Shown piece after piece: positions 31,834 to 36,708 of a stretch of 36,708 nt of DNA. The position numbers and the translations under genes are program-made. This DNA is from Euzebyales bacterium (lineage in GTDB: Bacteria > Actinomycetota > Nitriliruptoria > Euzebyales > JAHELV01). The stretch is from the NCBI GenBank assembly GCA_036374135.1, contig DASUUK010000081.1:1-36708 (forward strand), read 5' to 3'. Each line of letters starts with the position of its first letter. Positions within the stretch are counted from its first letter, which is position 1. The notes below the pieces were generated by a model. That model was not told the DNA's origin. It worked only from the letters and a program-made list of their open reading frames with translations, and did no database searches.

Positions 31834-32591
31834 CCGGCGCCAGCAGCGGCATAGGAGAGGCGTTCGCACAGCTTCTCGCCGCCGACGGCAGCGATCTCGT
31901 GCTGGTCGCCCGCGGACGTGACGCGCTGGAGGCTGTCGCCGACCGGCTGCGGAGCAGCCACCGTGTGGACGTGGAGGTCCTGCCCGCCGATCTGGGCACC
32001 CGGGCGGGATGCACGACGGTGGAGGCACGGCTCCGCGACGAGGCCGCACCGGTCGACCTGCTGGTCAACAGCGCCGGCATCGGCACCAGCGGTCGCTTCG
32101 GCGAGATCGCGCTGGAGCATGAGACCGCGCTGATCGATCTCAACATCACGGCGTTGGTCCGGCTGACCCATGCGGCGGTGGGGGTCATGCGATCCCGCCG
32201 CCACGGCGGGATCATCAACGTGTCGTCGATGACGTCGTTCCAGCCGTACCCGAACGGCGCGAACTACGGCGCGAGCAAGACCTATGTGACCACCCTCAGC
32301 AAGGCGATCCACACCGAACTGGCGGGCAGCGGCGTCAAGGTCCTGGCGCTGTGCCCCGGGTTCACGCGCACGGGGTACCACGACGCGGCCGGCATCAAGC
32401 GGACTCCCATCCCCGACCGCCTGTGGCTGCGACCCGACGACGTGGCAGCCACGGGGCTGGCTGCACTGCGGTCCGGCCGATCGGTCCGCGTCGTGGGCCG
32501 CCCCTACCGCCTGTGGGCCGGCATGACGAAGGTCGTGCCCGATGTGGTGATCCGTCGCCTTCTCGCACGCGTGGGCGCCAACCGGACCTGA
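31806..32591 (+). CDS. Short-chain dehydrogenase/reductase
   Basis: A 261-residue classical SDR. TGASSGIG (near residues 10-17) binds NAD(P), NSAGIG is the NNAG-like motif, and the Ser is in NVSSMTSFQ (near 140). Y154 and K158 form YGASK. Later come CPGFTRTGYH and a short tail with RVVGRPYRLWAGMTK. It oxidises or reduces an alcohol/ketone, and the substrate is unknown. The ATG at 31806 is preceded by GAGGAG and gives MPEWRRGLVTGASSG, a normal start. It overlaps the tail of the frameshifted lipoprotein gene. It may be read from a promoter inside that region (TAGATT near 31733). Confidence 0.93.
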   Translation: MPEWRRGLVTGASSGIGEAFAQLLAADGSDLVLVARGRDALEAVADRLRSSHRVDVEVLPADLGTRAGCTTVEARLRDEAAPVDLLVNSAGIGTSGRFGEIALEHETALIDLNITALVRLTHAAVGVMRSRRHGGIINVSSMTSFQPYPNGANYGASKTYVTTLSKAIHTELAGSGVKVLALCPGFTRTGYHDAAGIKRTPIPDRLWLRPDDVAATGLAALRSGRSVRVVGRPYRLWAGMTKVVPDVVIRRLLARVGANRT

Positions 32592-32631
32592 CGGTGGTCC
32601 TGCTGAAGATCCGCTCCGCTGCCCGACGGGG

Positions 32632-32651
32632 CGGCGACGCGCGGGTCGCCG
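32632..32651 (+). terminator. Hairpin between the SDR and small-protein genes
   Basis: CGGCGAC and GTCGCCG form a 7-bp stem around GCGCGG, 41 bases after the SDR stop and just before the next -10 box. Confidence 0.45.
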
Positions 32652-32658
32652 CGTGGGG

Positions 32659-32664
32659 TAGGTT
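32659..32664 (+). promoter_or_regulatory. -10 box TAGGTT of a probable leaderless promoter
   Basis: TAGGTT is followed by 6 bases and the GTG at 32671, supporting that start for the small-protein gene. Confidence 0.45.
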
Positions 32665-32670
32665 ACAACC

Positions 32671-32919
32671 GTGGGATTCCGCCTGCGGGAGACGACCATG
32701 GACGATGCGACGACCGGACTGGGCGATCTGATCGCGGAGGCGACCGCGCTGGTCGAACGGCGACCAGAGGACACCGTCGCGCTGCACCTGGTGCGCGACG
32801 ATCTCGCGGCGGCGGTCGGTGGCTGCCATGACCCGGCGGTCACGGCTGATGCGTGCGACGTCCTCTGTGAGATCGACCGCACCCTTGGATCATCTGGCGC
32901 CCTGCCGCTGGCAAGCTGA
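32671..32919 (+). CDS. Small acidic protein of unknown function
   Basis: An 82-residue acidic protein with two Cys (GGCHD and DVLCEID) and mostly helical prediction by eye (TTGLGDLIAEATALVERRPE). No family is recognised. GTG 32671 is chosen because of the leaderless-type box; ATG 32698 with GGAG upstream would give 73 residues. Its stop lies 5 bases before the GTG of the alpha-glucosidase gene, so it is probably the first gene of that unit, and a role in sugar use or its control is possible. The gene is real by codon pattern, but its function is open. Confidence 0.65.
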   Translation: MGFRLRETTMDDATTGLGDLIAEATALVERRPEDTVALHLVRDDLAAAVGGCHDPAVTADACDVLCEIDRTLGSSGALPLAS

Positions 32920-32924
32920 TCGAC

Positions 32925-34433
32925 GTGCGCACGACCTGGTGGCAGCGGGGCGTCATCTACCAGATCTATCCCCGCTCGTTCGCCGACGCCTCGGGTGACG
33001 GCATCGGTGACCTCGCCGGCATGCGCCGACACCTCGATCACCTCTCGTGGCTGGGCGTCGATGGTCTGTGGACCTCACCGATCTACCCGTCGCCGATGGC
33101 CGACTTCGGCTACGACATCTCCAACTACACCGACATTGATCCGGTGTTCGGTTCTCTCGACGACTTCGACGCCCTCGTCGAGGCCGCCCACCGTCGGGAC
33201 CTCCGTGTGCTGTTGGACTGGGTGCCCAACCACACGTCGGACCGCCACCCGTGGTTCATGGCGTCGCGAGGTTCGCGCAGCAACCCCTACCGCGACTGGT
33301 ACATCTGGCGTGACCAGCCGAACAACTGGCGCCGCGCGTTCGCGGACGCGTCGGCGTGGACACTCGACCAGCGCACCGGCCAGTACTACCTGCACCACTT
33401 CCTTCCCCAACAGCCGGACCTGAACTGGAACAACCCGGCTGTCCGCTCGGCGATGCACGACGTGCTGCGGTTCTGGCTCGACCGTGGCGTCGACGGCTTC
33501 CGTGCCGACGTCGTCCACCTCATCGGCAAGAACCCGGAACTGCCCGACGATCCGCCGGATCATCCCGGCGACCGTGTGAGGACGCACCGCGATCAGTTGA
33601 CGCACGAATGGCTCCGCGGCATCCGGAAGGTGCTCGACGGCTACGACGGCGACCGGATGATGGTCGGCGAGGTCAACCTGTACGAACCTGCCGACATCCT
33701 CAGCCACGCGGGCGCCGACCAGCTCCATATGGTGTTCAACTTCGGCCTGCTGCGCTCGCCGTGGAGCGCGGACGCGTTCCGCGACGAGATCGCGGCGATC
33801 GAACACCACGCGCAGCGGACCGCGACCTGGCCCACGCTCGTGCTGTCGAACCACGACGAGCCGCGGCACCGCACCCGCTACGGAGGCGACGAACGCCGCG
33901 CGCGCGTGGCGGCGGTCGTGCTGCTGACGCTGCGCGGCACGCCGTTCCTGTACGCCGGCGAGGAGCTCGGACTCGAGGACGCACACGTGCCCGCCGATCG
34001 TGTGGTCGACCCCGGCGGTCGGGATCCGTGCCGTGCGCCGATCCCGTGGACGGCGGAGCCCGGCCACGGTTGGGGCGACAACGCGTGGCTGCCGTTGCCG
34101 CCGGATCCCGAGACCCGCAACGTGGCGACCCAGCGACGCGACCCCCACTCGATCGCCAACCTGTACCGCCGCCTGTTGCGAGCACGCCGCGCCGACCCGG
34201 CACTGCACAGCGGCGGTCTGGCGCTGCTGGACGCACCCGCGGGCGTGCTGGCCTACGACCGGATCGGACCGGATGGGTGGCGACGCGTGCTCGCCAACTT
34301 CGGCGACGCGGCCGTGCACGTCGAGGACTGCACTGGACTGCCGGTGGTGGTCGGCACCGACCGCTCGGGCGAGCGCGCGCCATTCAGTGGTGAGCTGAGC
34401 CCGGTGACCGCTGTGGTCCTGTCGGACGGCTGA
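32925..34433 (+). CDS. Cytoplasmic GH13 alpha-glucosidase (oligo-1,6-glucosidase type)
   Basis: A 502-residue GH13 enzyme. It begins WWQRGVIYQIYPRSFADASG, the typical start of the alpha-glucosidase/oligo-1,6-glucosidase subfamily. DGFRADVVHLIGKN holds the nucleophile, VGEVNLY the acid/base Glu, and LSNHDEPRH the third Asp. LLDWVPNHTSD is region I. There is no signal peptide, so it acts on maltose- or isomaltose-type oligosaccharides inside the cell, which could include those released by the secreted amylase at the window start. The C-terminal domain is short. It follows the small gene by 5 bases. The substrate linkage cannot be read with certainty. Confidence 0.92.
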   Translation: MRTTWWQRGVIYQIYPRSFADASGDGIGDLAGMRRHLDHLSWLGVDGLWTSPIYPSPMADFGYDISNYTDIDPVFGSLDDFDALVEAAHRRDLRVLLDWVPNHTSDRHPWFMASRGSRSNPYRDWYIWRDQPNNWRRAFADASAWTLDQRTGQYYLHHFLPQQPDLNWNNPAVRSAMHDVLRFWLDRGVDGFRADVVHLIGKNPELPDDPPDHPGDRVRTHRDQLTHEWLRGIRKVLDGYDGDRMMVGEVNLYEPADILSHAGADQLHMVFNFGLLRSPWSADAFRDEIAAIEHHAQRTATWPTLVLSNHDEPRHRTRYGGDERRARVAAVVLLTLRGTPFLYAGEELGLEDAHVPADRVVDPGGRDPCRAPIPWTAEPGHGWGDNAWLPLPPDPETRNVATQRRDPHSIANLYRRLLRARRADPALHSGGLALLDAPAGVLAYDRIGPDGWRRVLANFGDAAVHVEDCTGLPVVVGTDRSGERAPFSGELSPVTAVVLSDG

Positions 34434-34448
34434 CGCGCCCGTCGATGG

Positions 34449-34491
34449 GGCCGGATGAGCCGCGGCCGCCACCGCGGTCGACGATCCGGCC
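34449..34491. terminator. Large hairpin between convergent glucosidase and aldo/keto reductase genes
   Basis: GGCCGGAT (34449-34456) and ATCCGGCC (34484-34491) enclose a second stem CCGCGG (34460-34465) with CCGCGG (34472-34477). It fills most of the 65-base gap and would serve both genes. Confidence 0.6.
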
Positions 34492-34498
34492 GATGGTG

Positions 34499-35479
34499 CT
34501 ACCAGCGCTGGTGGACGACCGGCGCGATGCGTTCGCGGTACACCCACTCCACCGCGGCCATGTCGTCGTCGGACAGGGCCGCCAGCGACGACGCGGCCGC
34601 GTTCTCGACGACCTGCTCGGGTGTCCTGGCACCCGCGACCACTGTCGACACCTCCGGGTGCATCAGGATCCAACGCAGCGCGAACTGCGCCATCGTGGCG
34701 TCGTCAGGCACGCGTGCGCGCAACTGCTCTGCCGCAGAGACGCCACGGTCCAGGCCGACCCCGGCGAACGTCTCACCCACGTCGAACACCTCACCGTCCG
34801 CGTTGAAGTTGCGGTGGTCGTCGTGTGGGAACTCAGCCTCGGCGTCGTACTTGCCCGTCAACACGCCACTGGCCAGCGGGATGCGCCCGATGATGCCCAC
34901 GTCGTGCTCGTGGGCCCGGGACAGGAACAGCTCCGCCGGGCGTTGGCGGAAGATGTTGAAGATGATCTGCACGGTCGAGACCACTTCGAACTCGATCGCC
35001 TTGAGCCCCTCCTCGACGCGCGCGACACTGACGCCGACCGCCGCCGTCACACCCTCGTCGACCAGCGCCTGCAGATCCTCGAACACCTGCGGCCGGTAGT
35101 AGGTGTCCGTCGGCGGGCAGTGCAACTGCACGAGGTCGAGGCGGTCGACCTGCAGGTTCTCGCGACAGCGGTCCATCCACTCGCGCAGCGCGTCGTAGGT
35201 GTACGCATCGGGGTCCAGGGGTCCGCGACGCCCGACCTTGGTCGCGATGACCAGGTCCTCGTCCCGTTCGGCCCGCAGCCGCGCCAGCAGGCGCTCCGCG
35301 TGCCCGTCGCCGTACACGTCGGCGGTGTCGAACAAGGTGATCCCGGCGTCGACCGCGGCGTGCAGCGCTTCCATCGCTGCGGCGTCATCGGTCGGGCCCC
35401 AGTCACCGCCGATCGCCCATGAGCCGAAGCCGATCTCGCTGACCTTGTACCCGGTCCGGCCCAGCCGTCGGTAGCGCAT
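34499..35479 (-). CDS. Aldo/keto reductase
   Basis: A 326-residue NADPH-dependent reductase of the AKR fold. The catalytic tetrad is visible: Asp and Tyr in FDTADVYGDG, Lys in IATKVGRRG, and His in LVQLHCPPTDT. The NADP-binding end is present as VVAGARTPEQVVENAAA. It should reduce an aldehyde or ketone, possibly a sugar; the subgroup resembles YajO/YdjG-like and ion-channel-beta-like reductases. The ATG at 35479 is preceded by GAAGGA at a normal distance. It converges on the glucosidase gene and is transcribed from its own promoter. The substrate is unknown. Confidence 0.93.
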   Translation of the reverse strand: MRYRRLGRTGYKVSEIGFGSWAIGGDWGPTDDAAAMEALHAAVDAGITLFDTADVYGDGHAERLLARLRAERDEDLVIATKVGRRGPLDPDAYTYDALREWMDRCRENLQVDRLDLVQLHCPPTDTYYRPQVFEDLQALVDEGVTAAVGVSVARVEEGLKAIEFEVVSTVQIIFNIFRQRPAELFLSRAHEHDVGIIGRIPLASGVLTGKYDAEAEFPHDDHRNFNADGEVFDVGETFAGVGLDRGVSAAEQLRARVPDDATMAQFALRWILMHPEVSTVVAGARTPEQVVENAAASSLAALSDDDMAAVEWVYRERIAPVVHQRW

Positions 35480-35583
35480 GCTCGTGCTTCCTTCGCATCA
35501 CGGGATTGCGGGGTCGTCATCCCATCATTGCCGTGGAGCGGTGTGGTTCACGCATGTCCGGCGGTGGATCTGGGCGCGGGAGG

Positions 35584-36708
35584 TCACAGGACGACCGCGC
35601 CCACCTGTTGCAGCGTGTCAAGATCCGAGACGACCACGACGCCCGGGGTCACCGTCACCAGCCGGTCGCCGACCACCAGCGAGCGCACCGCACCACCGAT
35701 GTACGCCGGTCCGTCCGGCACGCTGACGGTGCCGCGTTCGCGCAGCGTCGCGTCACCAGCGACCTCGAGCACGAGCACGTCCACGTCGCCGTCGTCCCAG
35801 TGTTCGACCGGCAGTGCCACCAGATCGCGATCCGGCCAGGCGAGCAGCGCGCGGTGGTCGTACTCGACCGGGCTGGATGTGCGCGGTCCCGCCGTGAGCT
35901 GTGCGATCCGTGCCGGCGCTGACAGGTCACCGATGTCGAACAGCGACATCTGCAGACCCATGGTCCGGCCACGACGGTCGGCATCCTGGCCGACGCCGAG
36001 GAGGTGATGGTCGCCGACGGGGTGCAGGTAGGCCGAGTACCCGGCGATCTTGAGCTCGCCGAGCACACGCGGGGCGCGCCGGTCGGACAGGTCGAGCGTG
36101 TACAGGGGATCGACCTGTCGAAAGGTCACGACGAACCCGATCGGCCCGGCGTAGCGCACGGCGTAGATCTGCTCCCCACGGCCGAGGTCGCCGACACGGC
36201 CGACCTCCACGAGCCGGTCGCCGTCCCGGCGCAGGACGGTGACCGCGCTGGCCGCGCGTCGTCCGCGTGCGGCCGGTGTCGTCGTGGCGATCCTCAGGTC
36301 GTCGTCGTACTCCGACAGCGCCCACTGGTTGAGGACGGTGCCGTCGACTGACCCGCTGGCCACGTAGGCGGTACCACCGTCCGGTGCCAGCTCGAAGCGA
36401 TGGACCTCGGTGGTCACCTGCGGTGCGGGCGCACCGGACGGCTCGGAGCCGTCCGCCGATCGCGTGGGTCGGTCCATCGGCGCGTCGGGCGTGACCGGGT
36501 CGTCGGGCGTGACCGGGTCGTCAGGGGTGACCGGCGCGTCGGGCGTGACCGGGTCGTCGGACGGCGCCGCCGGACGCCGTGGCGGCACGGAGGTTCCCGA
36601 CGCGGCGTCGGGCTCGACCGGCACGGGCTCGACCGGCACGGGCTCGACCGGCACGGGCTCGACCGGCACGGGCTCGACCGGCACGGGCTCGACCGGCACG
36701 GGCTCGAC
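35584..36708 (-). CDS. Beta-propeller domain protein with Pro-rich repeat linker, 5' partial
   Basis: The frame runs out of the window at 36708, so the N-terminus, including any signal peptide, is missing. Visible in translation order: at least six PVEPV-type units, a linker, about four to five VTPDxP units, then a propeller domain of about 270 residues. That domain has VTTEVHRFELAPDGGTAYVA, VLNQWALSEYDDDLRIATTT, DPLYTLDLSDRRAPRVLGEL and HPVGDHHLLGVGQDAD. These match the secreted beta-propeller family (PF09826 type) of bacteria and archaea, whose role is unknown. The repeats separate this half from the missing N-terminal part, probably as a stiff extracellular spacer. The stop is at 35584. 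Confidence 0.82.
   Translation of the reverse strand, partial: VEPVPVEPVPVEPVPVEPVPVEPVPVEPVPVEPDAASGTSVPPRRPAAPSDDPVTPDAPVTPDDPVTPDDPVTPDAPMDRPTRSADGSEPSGAPAPQVTTEVHRFELAPDGGTAYVASGSVDGTVLNQWALSEYDDDLRIATTTPAARGRRAASAVTVLRRDGDRLVEVGRVGDLGRGEQIYAVRYAGPIGFVVTFRQVDPLYTLDLSDRRAPRVLGELKIAGYSAYLHPVGDHHLLGVGQDADRRGRTMGLQMSLFDIGDLSAPARIAQLTAGPRTSSPVEYDHRALLAWPDRDLVALPVEHWDDGDVDVLVLEVAGDATLRERGTVSVPDGPAYIGGAVRSLVVGDRLVTVTPGVVVVSDLDTLQQVGAVVL
36479..36559 (-). repeat. 18-base in-frame minisatellite (VTPDxP units)
   Basis: Four full units and one half unit of 18 bases run from 36479 to 36559, in two versions (GGCGCGTCGGGCGTGACC and GGGTCGTCGGGCGTGACC, one with AGGGG). Each encodes Val-Thr-Pro-Asp-Asp/Ala-Pro on the minus strand, so copy number changes keep the frame. 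Confidence 0.88.
36610..36708 (-). repeat. 15-base in-frame minisatellite (PVEPV units) running off the window
   Basis: Six exact units of GGGCTCGACCGGCAC (36610-36699) and nine bases of a seventh lie at the window end; the true number is unknown. It encodes Val-Pro-Val-Glu-Pro on the minus strand. Exact identity of all units points to recent or ongoing slippage. Confidence 0.92.

Noticed and set aside
36610-36708. CRISPR or origin iterons
   Set aside because: The 15-base units are contiguous, coding and in frame in the propeller gene.

Overview
The window is one contiguous piece of a very GC-rich chromosome (about 70% GC by eye). It has dense genes on both strands, many GTG starts, 4-bp GTGA/ATGA overlaps, and several genes that look leaderless (a TAnnnT -10 box 6-8 bases before the start codon). 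With an actinobacterial type of RecQ, an M50B-like protease and a FAD/GcvT dehydrogenase-ETF cluster, this points to Actinomycetota, perhaps a deep-branching class; the class is a guess. No rRNA, tRNA, CRISPR array, integrase or transposase was seen, so this looks like ordinary chromosomal and accessory metabolic territory rather than an island.

Layout, left end. 1-2835 is the 5'-truncated end of a secreted GH13 alpha-amylase with a C-terminal starch-binding module. 2953-5120 is a coupled pair, P-loop kinase then 8-TM class III nucleotide cyclase. 5237-5809 is a secreted AMIN-like protein. 5955-6974 is ACC deaminase with diagnostic residues intact. 7257-7776 is a collapsed relic of two methionine-biosynthesis genes (metA-type and metY-type). 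It is followed by a hairpin and a repeat-rich intergenic segment. 8054-10171 is a RecQ helicase with a PRTase-like tail. Then come an MFS transporter, an AraC regulator plus VOC protein, a large membrane protein, and a GNAT-M50 protease pair.

Middle. 16765-21210 is a clear three-gene operon: a FAD/GcvT dehydrogenase of the dimethylglycine/sarcosine type, EtfB, EtfA. Demethylation of a methylated amine would feed methylene-THF and pass electrons to ETF. Both ETF subunits carry the same short GC-rich DNA repeat inserted in frame, but read in different frames. 21227-21328 is an intergenic direct repeat. Then follow a pentapeptide-repeat protein, a flavin reductase-like protein, thioredoxin, a J-domain protein, and a B12-type acyl-CoA mutase large subunit lacking its B12 domain. 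The divergent interval before the mutase carries a second copy of the repeat seen near recQ.

Right end. An ASCH/winged-helix protein and an M23 endopeptidase come first. Next is a PhyH-like dioxygenase plus GntR/UTRA regulator transcribed divergently from an amidohydrolase, with candidate operators between them. A frameshifted lipoprotein gene, an SDR, a small unknown protein, a cytoplasmic GH13 alpha-glucosidase and an aldo/keto reductase follow. The last gene is a beta-propeller protein with two in-frame minisatellites, cut by the window end. No anti-phage or otherwise clearly new multi-gene system could be supported. The most unusual signals are the in-frame ETF repeats, the dispersed palindromic repeat, the met pseudogene and the leaderless promoter pattern.
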